NCBI GenBank assembly: GCA_030770535.1
Contig: JASVEC010000035.1
Span: 248,001-312,000 of the forward strand
Direction of reading: 5' to 3'
DNA: 64,000 nucleotides
Source: Batkoa obscura
Lineage: Eukaryota > Entomophthoromycota > Entomophthoromycetes > Entomophthorales > Batkoaceae
Numbering within the stretch: position 1 is the stretch's first letter; every line of letters starts with the position of its first letter. Below, one piece after another: positions 21,811 to 34,218 of the stretch. The translations under genes and the position numbers were made by a program. The notes below the pieces were generated by a model. It worked only from the letters and a program-made list of their open reading frames with translations, did not search any database and was not told the origin of the DNA.

Positions 21811-23301
21811 ATGTTAATAGATAGTGAATTAGCATATCAAAATTTACAATTTGAAAATGAAATAAAATTAGACGACGAGCTCATGTTCCGATACAATAAA
21901 CATGAACAAGACGCTATCTTTTCTCAAAAACCATGGAATAAAGAGTATTATTTTACAATTCTAAATTCAATTTATTAATAATTTCCTAGCCCAAACTATT
22001 TTCAAAATGTAAAAATATCCACTCAAGCCTTGATAAAGATGGTAATTAAAATTAACTGAAAAATAAAATATTAGTGATTAATAATCTAAAAGTTGACTCA
22101 TGCTAAAGAGGGTGGCAATATTGAAGTGATGGGCATTATGCAAGGTAAAGTAATAGGTCGCGAGTTAATAGTAGTAGACGCATTTGCATTACCTGTTGAA
22201 GGTACTGAAACTAGGGTTAATGCTCAATCTGAGGGTAACGAATACCTTATTGAGTATTTGACCAATATTAAAGAGGTAAGAATGATTTGTTTAAAGTTGT
22301 AAAAATAATAATATAAATTCTTAATTTATGATAGTCGGGTAGACTTGAAAATGCCGTTGGATGGTATCACTCTCATCCTGGATATGGCTGTTGGTTATCT
22401 GGTATTGATGTTACTACACAGAAATTAAATCAACAGTTTCAAGATCCTTTTTTAGCTATAGTGGTAAGCTCTTTAAAATTTAAAGTTTATTACAATGACC
22501 AATTTTTAGGTTGATCCCTTACGTTCTTCATCAGCTGGTAAAGTAGAAATTGGAGCATTTAGAACTTATCCAGCAGTAAGTATTTGATAATAAATGATGG
22601 AACTGATGGTGTAATATTATTACAGGGTTATACTCCAGAAAATCAAAGAGAAACTGAGTTTCAAGCTATTCCAGTAGAAAAAATTGAAGATTTTGGTGTG
22701 CATGCTGGAGAGTAAATTGACTGTTTTTAAAGAGTAATTAATATATTAAAAATTCAATAGATATTACCCATTAAGTGTCGAATATTTTAAATCAAGCCAA
22801 GATGAAGAAATAATTGCTAAATTATGGGATAAATATTGGATGAATACACTGTCCACTTCAACTGTATTTTCGGTAATTGAATAGTAGCAGGGATTAATTA
22901 TTTAATTTAAATGTTACTTTATAGAATCAAGACTTTTTTGATAAACAGATTGTTAACTTAAAAGATGAAATAAAATATCGATACGATGATAATACTTTTG
23001 AGCATATAAAAAGTTTTAATAGCGAAGTAGAACATATCACAGCTTATGAAAAAAGTTTGGGTATCGTTGAGATTAAAGAGGGCAAAGAGGAAAAGAAAGA
23101 AGGTAGTGATAATGAAAGTAAAAATAAAGAAGAGAAAACTGAGGGCCCATTTAGTAAAATTATTAAAGAAAGGTATAATTTTTTTAAGTTTTTAAGACTG
23201 TGACTAATGTATTGTGTAGCAATAAAGTCAATGTTGAAATGACCAATGCATTATTTAATGAAGCTATCAAGTATGCTTTATTTGGTACATTGGAGCAATA
23301 A
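21811..23301 (+). CDS. COP9 signalosome subunit 5 (JAMM deneddylase)
   Basis: Nine exons (21811-21944, 21990-22041, 22093-22275, 22335-22463, 22510-22575, 22626-22711, 22761-22872, 22925-23172, 23220-23301) give 363 residues. The MPN+ domain spans about 50-190, with catalytic E73 (GNIEVMG) and the metal-binding [14 protein letters not shown] (H135, H137, D148). [21 protein letters not shown] and [12 protein letters not shown]...[10 protein letters not shown] are diagnostic for CSN5 over Rpn11. CSN5 removes NEDD8 from cullins and so controls SCF ligases. A Lys/Glu-rich insert (about 285-315) in the C-terminal helical region looks lineage-specific. The gene has eight introns in 1.5 kb, the most intron-dense here. 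Introns are 44-60 bases. Confidence 0.96.
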
Positions 23302-24255
23302 ATTATGGATTGATATAGCGGTAGTCAACTTGAAGTTTTTTATGTGGCATTCAATTATTTATAATAAAAGCAAAATTTAAAATGAAGCTATGGTTTAAGA
23401 AGGTTTATTATTCATTTATACTTTTTGATTTGGTGCTTTTCTTTATACTTTGGGGAGCTATGGCGGTAAAAATTTCATACTAAATATATATGTGATATTA
23501 TCTATTATCTTATAAGTGTACTTTAACATTTTTACACCTGCTTTAAAATCTTAATTGATCTAATATTTAGTGATAAATATTGGTTTTGATGAGTTGTTTT
23601 TAAATAACTATTTTTTAGTAATTTTTTATTTTGTGACCTCATATTGAAAGTTATAATTAACCAAATAGCCTTTTTAAAATCTACCTTTTTCAAACCTTGG
23701 AAAAGCACAAGCTCTAAAACATGATGTTTATAGAGATAAGTGAAGGCAGGGTGAGAATGGGCGGGTGGATAGGGTAGAAGAAACAGAGTGAGAAATTCAT
23801 TAACATAAACCCTTAATATTTTAAAATACACGTTTTATTAAAAAGTTACACACATAAACTTTAGGATAACGTGCTTAGAAATACAAGTTTTTTTCGGAAA
23901 TTTTTAATTGTTTTATACTTTTAAAATTAATAATTGTATTTCAATATATAGAAGTAGGTTAATTTTGTGTTTTATTTCTACGTTTTGTTCATTTCCTACA
24001 TATAAAATACAAAATTAGCTAAATTTTTGAACAAAGAAATATGACATTAAATAAGAGTAAAAAGTAATACTGGGGATATCTTTTTGTTTAAGGATTCTAT
24101 TAACAATTTTTCCACTTAGTAGCACTTAAAAATATAAAATTGAAATCTAAAAAGACATCACTATTTTATTAAATTTGAACATCGAATTAAATAAAAATAT
24201 TGAATAGAATATCACCAGGTTTACTAAACACAGTTTTATTATTTTTATTTTTCAG
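23302..24255. other. Intergenic between CSN5 and the right inverted-repeat arm
   Basis: It holds one degenerate MITE (24068-24168). A 99-codon minus-strand frame at 23532-23831 and a tiny hydrophobic frame starting at about 23382 have no supporting signals, and I do not call them. Confidence 0.5.
24068..24168 (+). mobile_element. Degenerate TGGGGATGT-TIR MITE, plus orientation
   Basis: Left end TACTGGGGATATC, core GTTTAAGGATTCTATTAACA, decayed right end ACATCACTATT. Confidence 0.75.
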
Positions 24256-24305
24256 AATTCGATCTATTAAAAACAATTAGATATTTAAAGCTATTTCTTA
24301 ATTTA

Positions 24306-24970
24306 TCAATTTACCTTTTCAACAATCTTGCATCTTTTACCATAACAATCGGTTCCTTTAATTCCAGTAGAGACAGAACTAAAAACACTTAGATGTATTA
24401 ATAATAAGTAACAAATAGAGTTACCATGGTGCAAATGAAGGAATAGAAGAATCACAATGATCATTAACTTTAATGATTGATTTCTTATTATCATTATCAT
24501 TAATAACTAATTTATCATCTTTCATTGTGACTTTAAGTTGTTTAACTAAACGATTATTAGCATCAACTGGCATGTTCAAAGTATTAACATATTCAGTAAG
24601 AGTCATTTGGAAAGAAGTTCTATCAATATTAATGATTATGATTGTACTTATACTTATTATAAAACTATTACTCTTGACCAGCACAAGATACATTACTGAC
24701 CTGATATTTACCTTTAGTAGGGTAAGTTGGAGCAAAAGGGATCGGACAATGGGTACCTTCTGGACAATAGAAATCCTTATATATGTAATAGTTGCCATTA
24801 CCATCTAATTGCATTTGATGATAAAAACCAAAGATAACTTCAGTAACACCAGTTTTATCTTGACGATAGAGACCTTCCATGTCTTTGGCAAGGGTTTTAG
24901 CAGTAGGACAGATAGAAGCACTAGCTACTAAATCAAGTAAAGCTAAAGCAATAGTGAATTTGAAATTCAT
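24306..24970 (-). CDS. Unrecognised secreted protein with eight cysteines (188 aa), right copy
   Basis: Exons on the minus strand are 24672-24970, 24425-24619 and 24306-24378, the exact mirror of the left copy, with the same two introns and splice sites. The encoded protein is the same: signal peptide, eight cysteines, no membrane segment. The one nucleotide difference I found (24466) is a silent Val codon change. Both copies keep intact frames and promoters, so both may be expressed. They face each other across the housekeeping island. Near-identity of exons, introns and about 570 bases upstream, beside much more diverged outer flanks, suggests recent homogenisation. No function can be assigned. 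Confidence 0.72.
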
Positions 24971-25040
24971 TTTTTAAAAACCAAAGTTAATTTGTAATCT
25001 AATCTAAATTTGATACTTTGTTTTTTCTTCAAATGCTGTG

Positions 25041-25048
25041 TTTATATA
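25041..25048 (-). promoter_or_regulatory. TATA box of the 188-residue secreted protein gene, right copy
   Basis: TATATAAA on the minus strand, 71 bases before the ATG at 24970. Mirror of 11845-11852. Confidence 0.55.
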
Positions 25049-25545
25049 CCTTTTGTTTTTGAATGTTTTTATAATTTGTATTAAGTTTTTGTTGTTTTTA
25101 TCTACCAAGAACATTATTAAATTATTGACATTATTTTTCATAATAAGTAATTTAATGCTTTATAAATTTACTATACGAATTATAATACTTTGATTAAATA
25201 CTCAATATTTATAATACATAACAAGTAATTTGATACTTTACTTTATAAAATTATCAAGTTAAATAGAAGCTTTAATAGAATATCGGATTTCTTGCTTCAT
25301 AATACTTTTTAAAAGATTTATCCATCTGTTTTGTAAAACTAAAAGTATTATAACTATACTAAGAAAAAACGATGAAATGGAAAGTAATAAATCAAAAAAT
25401 GTTCTAATAAACAAGTTATTCATTACTTTATTTGAAACTATTTTAAGTATCTTTTATTGATATATAACAGCGCTTGAATATTTTAAACTATAGCGCGCTC
25501 TTTGCTTATTAATTTAATGCTTACAGGGTTTATATTATTTTAGTA

Positions 25546-26190
25546 ATTTCAAAGATAACTATTTTATATAGCTTATTTAATATTTAATAGATTATTCTTT
25601 ATTATTCTTACTTTGATTAATTGTTCTAAGTCTTATATATTGTTTGGTTATAATTCACTATCAACTTTAAAGCTTAAAGTGCTTTTTCATAATATTATTA
25701 TGCTAAAGTTTAAAACATTTATTTAAGATATCTATGTTCGATAGATACGCCAATTAAGCTTGTTAATTTTTTATACATCCTTTTTATTCTTGTAGTTTAT
25801 GTAATTAAATATCATCCCATATTTCTATATTATATCAATTCGAAAAAGTAATATAACATCATCTATTATCCAAATGTCAAAATTATAATAAATTATTTTT
25901 ACCTAATCAAAATATATCTTTTCTATAAATAAATACAAAGAATAAAGAATAACTCATATTTTGGTTAAGCCGAAGTATAGAGCTACCATATTATTTATTC
26001 CACTTTCCTTAATATACTTACTTGTGGCTATTGAATAAGATTAACCTATCAGGTATTGCAGCATCGAACATTATATTGAGCTGAAAAGCAATTTTAACCT
26101 TCTAGATTTTGAACCTTTAAAAGCTTTTATTCTAAAAATTCTATTTGAATGTAAATGTTATGGCTAATAAATAATATCACTTAATAATAT
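25546..26190 (-). repeat. Older, diverged part of the inverted duplication (right arm)
   Basis: Reverse-complement homology to about 10715-11347, with substitutions and indels. The best blocks are ACCTAATCAAAAT (25911-25923) and TATGGCTAATA (26160-26170). The arm fades out near 26.2 kb. Confidence 0.6.
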
Positions 26191-26743
26191 ATAATGGAAT
26201 TCACCCAGCCGTTAATATAATCGATTCAGGATTACCAATTAACGTTATAAACAACTAATAAAGCACAATAATAATTTATCATATTATTTTATATCAAAAT
26301 ATAATTTGTATGTCAATTTTTGTTAGGATGTCTATACTTATTATTATATAAAGTAATATTGGGAAAGCAAAAGAGTAATAAACTAAATAAATTCAAAACA
26401 GCAAAAGAATTTTTGATATTTTGACATGTAAAAGAATAGCTAATTATAATGAATACCTTAATTTTTATTCTTTAGTAACTTTTTTGTTTTTAATATTTTT
26501 CGCTGTGTACTAGAGTAAATCTAGATTTTAAAGAGCCAAAAAACTATAAGGTTAAATTTAGTTATATATACTTTAATGTAATCGTTATAATAAAAAACCT
26601 TTAGTTTTTAGTAAGAGAGAATTGTTTTCATAGTCTCAATATTATTAATATTACCATTGCTTTAACTGGGTTAACATTATTTCAATATACATTTTTAAAC
26701 AAAAGCCCTAATTTAGTTTTGCAAATTATGAAAGTGTTTAAAA

Positions 26744-26849
26744 TATTGGGAATGGTTTTTCTGATTTCATTATTTTTTCTATTTTTTAAGTGCTATTTGA
26801 GTGGGAAGATTGTTAATAAAATTCTTAAACACAAAAAACATCTCCATAT
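26744..26849 (-). mobile_element. TGGGGATGT-TIR MITE, minus orientation
   Basis: Left TATTGGGAATGG, right ACATCTCCATA. Full length. The 67-codon frame at 26779-26982 merely runs through it. Confidence 0.85.
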
Positions 26850-27199
26850 GATTCTCTAAGAGCGCATAAGCTCTATAGTGTCTTAAGTCCAATCGCCGAT
26901 ACCCCCAATTCTGAATACCTTTCAGCTGTAATCCTAAAGCTAGATGGCCTCTTCTTTTTCGATTTCTTTCCTCAATCTTCATCTTTTAAAATTAAATAAA
27001 ACTCCAGTGCTTTGACATTGAATTTGAAAAAATGCTATTGAAGCATATCGATTTGATCTAATAATTTTAAAAGTATGCCTATAATAACATATTTTTAAGT
27101 ATGTAATAAAATATGGGCGAGTGAAAAATCTACTCAAGCTACTAGCACTATTCTGAGAGTTTATAAAGTTTACAGGTAATTGGATGGATCATATAGAGC

Positions 27200-28450
27200 A
27201 TCAAACTGAGACAGCCTTACAGAAAGAAATCTGATCAATGGTCGGATTTTTCCCTAGGACTTAGTATGCTATTTTAAGTTTCCCAATAATTTCAATAGTC
27301 TTTCAATGTTAATGAATTGCTAAAAATGACACAGTTGCTGCCGTAGAATACCAAAACAATGGGCTACTCTCGATGATATCATTATTGTCGCCGATTATTA
27401 AAACAATAAAATGCTTTAAATAACCCCACATTACCACATATTGCCAGAGTGGCAGATTGCTTTAATTATATCAACTTGTTAAATATTATTAAAGTGATAC
27501 TTTTCTTAAATGATGTCAAGTAAAAACACTATAGTAGATTATATTATATATTAACGTCAATCGAAAATAAATAATAACTTTTCACACTTTAGTTTGCTTT
27601 TTATTCCTTTTTAGAAACTACTTGGATTATTTACAATACATTGAAATCCTTCAACTTCTTTATAGTTCCAAAAACACTAGTAAATGTAAATTATCATTAA
27701 ATTTATTACTAAAAATCAAATATGAAATAATGCGTGTCAGACAGTATTTAGTTTATTTATTATAAAAGAATCGAATAACATTTGGCTTGATTAATAACTC
27801 CCCATTCTAGTTAAGACATTAATAAGGTCATTTAAGAGATATGAAAAATTACTGAATCTGGCTTTAGTTGACTAGTTGGCTACAAAAATAACTAATTTGA
27901 TCATCAGCTCCTGCTTATGAAAACAAAAAAACTAGTAAGTACTTTTCTTGAAATCTTTTGCGCTAATTTAAGGTCCCAATTATGACTTCTGTCATAATAT
28001 TATCCTCCTTATTATATCAATATTTATTCACTTGGGAACTTAAAGAGTGTTTTCAATTTTACGAGTAAATCTCTATATAATGAAGATGCAAAATCGTACA
28101 AAAATAAGGCTCTATTTGATACTATAACTATACTACTCTTGATATAATTGATAAACTCTATTACGTTTGGTTTCGTTGCTTTTATATACTATTAAGAGGA
28201 TTAGTCTATTAGTTTTATTATTACCCTTTCACTCTGATTGCTATTATTGAAAAAGGTACCTAATACTAATTAATAGTTTAATTATTTTCCTTATTTATTA
28301 ATTAAATTAAATATACAGTTTTAAGTTTTTGGAGAATAAAAATAAAAATGTAATTTTTATGATAATTTAAATGAACAGATTCTAATTCAGCTACAAAGAT
28401 GACTTTTTTGGACTCAATTACATTTTACCCACCAAGTAGATTAATTACCC
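27200..28450 (+). repeat. Diverged direct repeat, first copy
   Basis: Patches align in the same order and orientation with 32.3-34.1 kb: about 27655-27735 with 33065-33155, 27785-27905 with 33435-33560, and 28380-28435 with 34045-34110. Identity is roughly 65-70% by eye with indels. Confidence 0.4.
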
Positions 28451-28991
28451 AAACATTATATGATCCTTGTTATTTTACTTCTAATAATGTATGATCTTTA
28501 TTCTAGTATATTGAGGTCAAGTAGTTTGTTTATTATATTTAAAAAATGGATTCATAACTATCTCCATTGATTTTCACTTCTTTGTTAATTTAATTTTAAT
28601 AACCAGAAACACATAAAACTACTAATTTGATAATAGTAAATCAACATTAAAATTAGGTCCACACGGTGTTCTAAATAGTAAGTAAATCGATATTACTATT
28701 TCAATTAGTTATTAAATGAGGTACTAAAATTTATAAAATGTAAATTTTATTTAGTTGATTGCAGCAGATGTTAAAGCTTTATTTTTTGGAGAAGTAATTG
28801 ATAGTAGTATTAAACAAATGAAAGAAACAAGTTATAAGATCAACAAGCTATTGAAATTTTATATGAAGCATAATATAACATTATGACATTGTTATAAACT
28901 GGACTTTGTCAGTGAATTGGAGTTTAATAATATAAATGAAATAAATTATTTATTATTTAAATCATTTGATATGTAATTAAATATTAAACAA

Positions 28992-29097
28992 TATGGGGCT
29001 GTTTTTTTCAGCTTCATTACTTTTTCTATCTTTTAAGCACTATTTGAATAAAAAATTTGTTAGTAAAATTCTTAAACATGAAAATACATCCCCATAT
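28992..29097 (-). mobile_element. TGGGGATGT-TIR MITE, minus orientation
   Basis: Left TATGGGGCTGT, right ACATCCCCATA. Full length. Confidence 0.88.
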
Positions 29098-29760
29098 CCT
29101 CACAATAGACATGAAGTTAATTAAAATACATTGGTAAAAAAGCTTTTAAAGGGCATTTTGAATAATAAAAAAGCTATTTACTATCATTTGTTTGGCGCTG
29201 AGGAACTAATATTAATTTTACCCATTTACAAGTTGAAAAGTTTATTTAAAGCATCATCCCTTGGTCTATTATAATTTGTTAGTAAAGTTTGTTACATTTA
29301 GAAAATCTTTATTATGTTCCTCACTTTATATTAAAACGTTACGAAATTAATTACTACTATGTGAATTGATGCCCTTAGTTGACAAATAAAAACACAGCTT
29401 GTTCTCAATTTTACTCATTGATGTATATGTAATATATAAATACTTTATTGAAAACTAAGTGCATTATTAAGGGGATAAATATTTCATTATATATATGAAA
29501 TTGCTAGTTTTTCTTCAGGTTTTACTGCTGGATCAGCATTTGAAATACTATAAATCATCAAATAAAAATCCAAAGTAATTGAAAGACTAAATGAGACAGA
29601 CAATTGGCAAACATATTAGACATACAATTTAATCAAGTATTTTGCTTTGGACAAGTAGACTGTTTTATCTTGATTAATATCAGGCAATTTTCATATACTT
29701 ATTTTTTTAAATTGCTAGTAAAGTTGATATATAAAAACAGTTTGAACTTAGCCAATTTGG

Positions 29761-29822
29761 TATGGGAATATTTTTTGAAGAATTTGCTAATAATTTATCC
29801 AAATTTCTCTTCATAGTAGCTA
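29761..29822 (+). mobile_element. Fragment of a TGGGGATGT-TIR MITE
   Basis: TATGGGAATA followed by a diverged AAGAATTTGCTAATAATTTATCCA segment matches the left half of the family in the plus orientation. The right half is not recognisable. Confidence 0.5.
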
Positions 29823-31474
29823 ACAAAAGAATAAAACAAATAAAAACATACTTGTTTTCTCTAATTTTTGTGTTACTAATTGGTAGAGTTCTACATGACT
29901 TCTATAATATCTCATAAATGCTAGTTTATCAGTTAAAGTTATTCTTGAAAATGGCTAATTTTAACTATTTTCTTTTTAATACTTCTTATTGGCTGCTCCA
30001 TAAATTTCTAAATTTAGATTGATTTTGTGAAAAATACTTTATGATAAAATTGAGTAAAGATTAGATTATAATATAAAAAGATAATATAATGTTAAAGATG
30101 TTTCCTCTTTTATTATTTATTTTATTTTATTTTATCAAGTTAAAGCTTAAGTGGGAATGGAACAATTAAATCATAAAATAGTCATTCTTATCATCATTGA
30201 AAAGTAAACCTCTGAAAAAAAGTATATAAGAACAATTTTTCAGAATTCTTTATGGCAAGTATATTTGAAGTAACTATTAAAACATTGGCTGTACTATTAA
30301 TAATACATTTCAAATTTATACACTAGAGTTATTTACATATAACGAAAATTAGAAATTAGTAGAAGCGAACAACTAAAGGCACATTGATAGTTTATGATAA
30401 GTTACTCATTAAGGAGACACTGATAAGAATAGAGTCTTGATGCGTCAATGGAATCCGGATTAATAAATTTTCTTTAATTTCGATTCATTGTTAAGATTGA
30501 TTACAGGCTTTGATTACATTATTTAGTAGCTTCTAATCTTCCGAAGTAAATACGCTATTTTCTACTTAGGTTCACAATTTGTTGAGAATGGCCGCTTTAA
30601 TAAAGCCTTACTTGACAGCTACTTACGATGATTCTAAGGTTTTAGGGACGCTACCCTAGTAATTTCATTTCACCTAGTATACTTTTAGTCAATATGCTTT
30701 ATTTTAAGGTTAAGCTTTACTTTACTATTTGGATATACTTAGTTATTTAAATGCATCCAAATATCCTTCTTTAGCTTTAACTTCTTTTAAATGAATTTAA
30801 AAAATTCATATTTAATTTTTTATTATAATAGATTTTTTAGTACTTAATCATAAATCTAACATTATAATTGAATATGAATAAGTATTTTTATAAATCCCAT
30901 TGGTTGTGGGCTAAAGCTAATAGCATATACCATTTCATTAAATCAAAATGGATTGTCAGTGTAACTCCTAAGTTTATCATCAAAAATGGACTAAATTGCT
31001 TTATATTTAATATAAGATTTAGTATATAGACTTAAAATTATTAAACTGAAATTAAAGTAGTATTTCCAACAACGTATACTAATTGATTGGTTCATATATT
31101 AAGCTATAGCTTAGTATAATAGTCATTGAATTAAATCTCTCTTTGTGAAATTGTTAGAATTGATGCTTGATTTGAGCATGTAGTAAAACTGATATTTATA
31201 TTGCTATACTTATTGACATTCAATAAGAAAGGAGACGATTTTTTGTGATATTTTTAGCCTCATTTGATGATTCTATTTAATCTAAGTGACATATCTGATC
31301 CATTTATTTGTTAAAATATATTGCACCGGAGATTGATTGAGATTACTACTGTTGAATTAATTATCGTAAACTTTAAAAGTTAGAAACCCCACATTAGTCT
31401 TGATCTCAAATAAAAGAGTTAGAGATCAAGATTTTTATAGAGATGCATTCAAAAGTATTTTATTTTGTTAAACG

Positions 31475-31499
31475 ATTTATTTATTTATTTATTTATTTT
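31475..31499. repeat. ATTT microsatellite
   Basis: About six tandem tetranucleotide units. Confidence 0.75.
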
Positions 31500-31668
31500 G
31501 ATCAGTTTGATCTCAAAATTAAATTTCAAGTTCGCTTTTGCTTCATATCAAAATTTTCAAGATTTTTATTATGCATGTATGCAGCATTAAATCCACAATA
31601 AATTTGAGTCAGGCTCAAATATTTAATTATACATTCGAACTAAAATTTAGACAAACTTTTTAAACAAT

Positions 31669-31772
31669 AATTTGGGGATGTATTTTTATGTTTAAGAATT
31701 TCAGTGATGGTTTTTCCATTTAAATAACGCTTAAAAGATAGAAAAAGTAATGAAGCCAAAAAAAACACTCTT
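31669..31772 (+). mobile_element. TGGGGATGT-TIR MITE with decayed right end
   Basis: Left AATTTGGGGATGT, core TTTAAGAATTTCAGTGATGG, right end decayed to ACACTCTTAAG. Confidence 0.82.
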
Positions 31773-32982
31773 AAGTGCCTTCCTTCAATGCTTTAAAGTA
31801 GAAAAGTTTAATATCAATGCTTGCAAGACTAAAGATGTTTTTGGAGTCAACTTCTAATGGAAAATTAAGACTAATGAACTTTTAATAAGTTGAATAAATT
31901 TACTATTAAGCTTTCAAAAGAGCTATTTGATCACTGGGATTTGAGTTTTGTCTAACATGTATTAAACTTGATCTCTGATAAATGGTAAATCGATTGTAGA
32001 ATCGTCTAACCAACCTTATATAAAAGTTTTGATGCACGCATATCAAAATTGATATAAGAATAATAAATTTAAGGTCAAATTGTGTGATTAGCTTGGAAGA
32101 GTTAACTCTGGTTACTTGAGTCAATTATTATTTATGATGAGTTTAAAAAAAAAAGCTTGCTCATTATTATTGTTGTATCTTCCAATAAGTTATTTATTAA
32201 TAAAGTAAAAAATTTATAAAGTACATTAATATTTATAGCAATCAATCTATAAATTATACTAATACTTGTAGCAATGTGCTTTCCATTTGGTCCTCTATAA
32301 AGTTGACTATATCAAGACAGGCTGTTTTAAAATGAGCTAACATTTATATTAATTTATTTTTATCTTGATCCAGTAAATGAAAAATAAGTTGATCAAAGCT
32401 TAAAAATAGAGAAATAAAGTACAGTAAATTTTTACTTAGGATCAGCACCTACATCTTCTCTATGCTTCAATATATAATATGGTGATGTTATTTATATCGT
32501 TTGTTTAATAGTTATATACTTGACATTGCCATCTACCTGCTTCTTCATACATTAACTTTGATATAGCAATGTGATTACTAATAATTACTTGATAATTCTT
32601 TTGCTTTCAAATCTTTTTAACTTTAAATATATTGATCTAAGCAACATAACCCTTATGCCAATCTCTCTATTCTATAGAAGTATTTAAAAACAATGTTGAC
32701 ACTCTGGCTGTGCGCGAAATTGTATTAACCTTTAACTTTGTAATAGAACATAAAACTAATATTAATATTACCATGGATTATTAAAACAAAGGACTGCTCT
32801 AGATAACTTAATGTTGCTAAATATTGCCTAAGCTGGCTTTTCTCAATGGCTGTACATATTGCCAAAGTAATCGATAACTGTGACTAATTTCAATTGGAGT
32901 AGCCTTTGAATTATACTTATATTAATCTTTGGTGTACATAAATTACCTTTCATCACAACCAGCTCATATCTTATAATTCAAT

Positions 32983-33023
32983 TTTATTGTTTATTGTTTA
33001 TTGTTTATTGTTTATTGTTTATT
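32983..33023. repeat. TTTATTG tandem repeat
   Basis: Six units of a perfect heptanucleotide, the last unit with one change. Confidence 0.85.
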
Positions 33024-33166
33024 CTTTATATTGTTTGTAGTAAATCAAAAGCTTTTGTATTTGTATAGTTGTAAAAGTATTAGTAAACGTAAAGCTATTG
33101 TCAAATTAATAATCATTCTATTTGTTTGAGAAATAAAAACTGAAATAATCGTATATTTTGACTAAC

Positions 33167-33272
33167 ATACGAGGGTGATTTTTTTATTTCATTAGTTTTT
33201 CCATCTTTTAAGCACTATTTGAGCGGAGATATTGTTAGTAGAATTCCTAAACATAAAAATACATCCACATAT
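33167..33272 (-). mobile_element. TGGGGATGT-TIR MITE, minus orientation
   Basis: Left TACGAGGGTGA, right ACATCCACATATA. Full length. Confidence 0.85.
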
Positions 33273-34115
33273 AATGGCATAAATTGGTAGAAATGATTAG
33301 TTTATTATAGTTAGTGGTTTTATATGAATTAAAGAACATAACAAAAATACGCTTTCTTTTTTTAAAATGATACAGCCAGAAAATGCTGACAAATAAATAA
33401 TTATGAGGAATTTTGTTTGGATGGATCAAATGCAAACTATACTTGATAACTCCAGATTATAATTTTTTAAGAGATCAACAATGCCTTATAAGGTTACTGG
33501 AAATATTACCAGTAGTTGATCAATCATTTGATCAGTTGTAAAAATAACTATTATAACCACCAATAAGATCCTTCTCTATAGATAAAAGGGTAATGCTTGA
33601 TAATTCTCTTCAATAAAGTTTTTATAATTAAGTGAAAATCTATAGCCTTCTTTTTATTGCACATGGTTTACCTTCCGCTCCATAACCATTCCTATCATGC
33701 GTTTTATCCTTATCAAAGTCTACAAGTCTACATATAAAGCGTTGGCCTAGTAAAGACATAATATTTATATTTTAATGTTTAACAAAAAAACATAACCGCT
33801 TTAAATATACATATACAATGAATTAGTTCTATCCTTTTAATCAAAATTTCCTTGTATGCTAATGAGATGAGTATTAACTTTTTGTATCACCCTTCTCTTT
33901 GATAACTGTTGTTTTTAAAGTTGCTCAACTTTGTTTAATATTTTAATGATTTTGTTTTAAGTAATATTAAATGTATGAATTGACTCTCAATTTAAAATAG
34001 AGATTACAGAAACACAATTTCGATTTAACTCAAGTTTAAACAAGCGAACTCTAACTTAGTTACAAAGGTTGGCTCTTTAAATTCAACTTTTTATAATGAC
34101 AAGTAGGATTGACTA

Positions 34116-34218
34116 TATGGGGATGTATTTTTTTGTTTAAGAATTTTACTACAATCTTTTCACTTAAATAGCGCTTAAAAGATGGAAAAAGTAATGAAAC
34201 CAAAAAAACTATTCTCAC
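34116..34218 (+). mobile_element. TGGGGATGT-TIR MITE, plus orientation
   Basis: Perfect left end TATGGGGATGT, right end decayed to ATTCTCACGA. Confidence 0.85.

Larger units (their letters stand above)
24256..25545 (-). repeat. Near-identical inverted repeat, right arm (about 1.29 kb)
   Basis: Mirror image of 11348-12637 with no net indel. It ends sharply at 24256 (AATTCGA), while at the 25545 side it grades into the older diverged homology. Confidence 0.95.
32270..34110 (+). repeat. Diverged direct repeat, second copy
   Basis: Partner of 27200-28450. It is longer because of extra insertions, including a MITE at 33167. The order of matching patches is conserved. Confidence 0.4.

Noticed and set aside
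23382-23500. Tiny hydrophobic frame MKLWFKKVYYSF...
   Set aside because: Only about 33 codons, with no usable downstream exon and no homologue recognised.
23532-23831. 99-codon minus-strand frame in the CSN5-repeat spacer
   Set aside because: No motif, no splice partner, no promoter signal.
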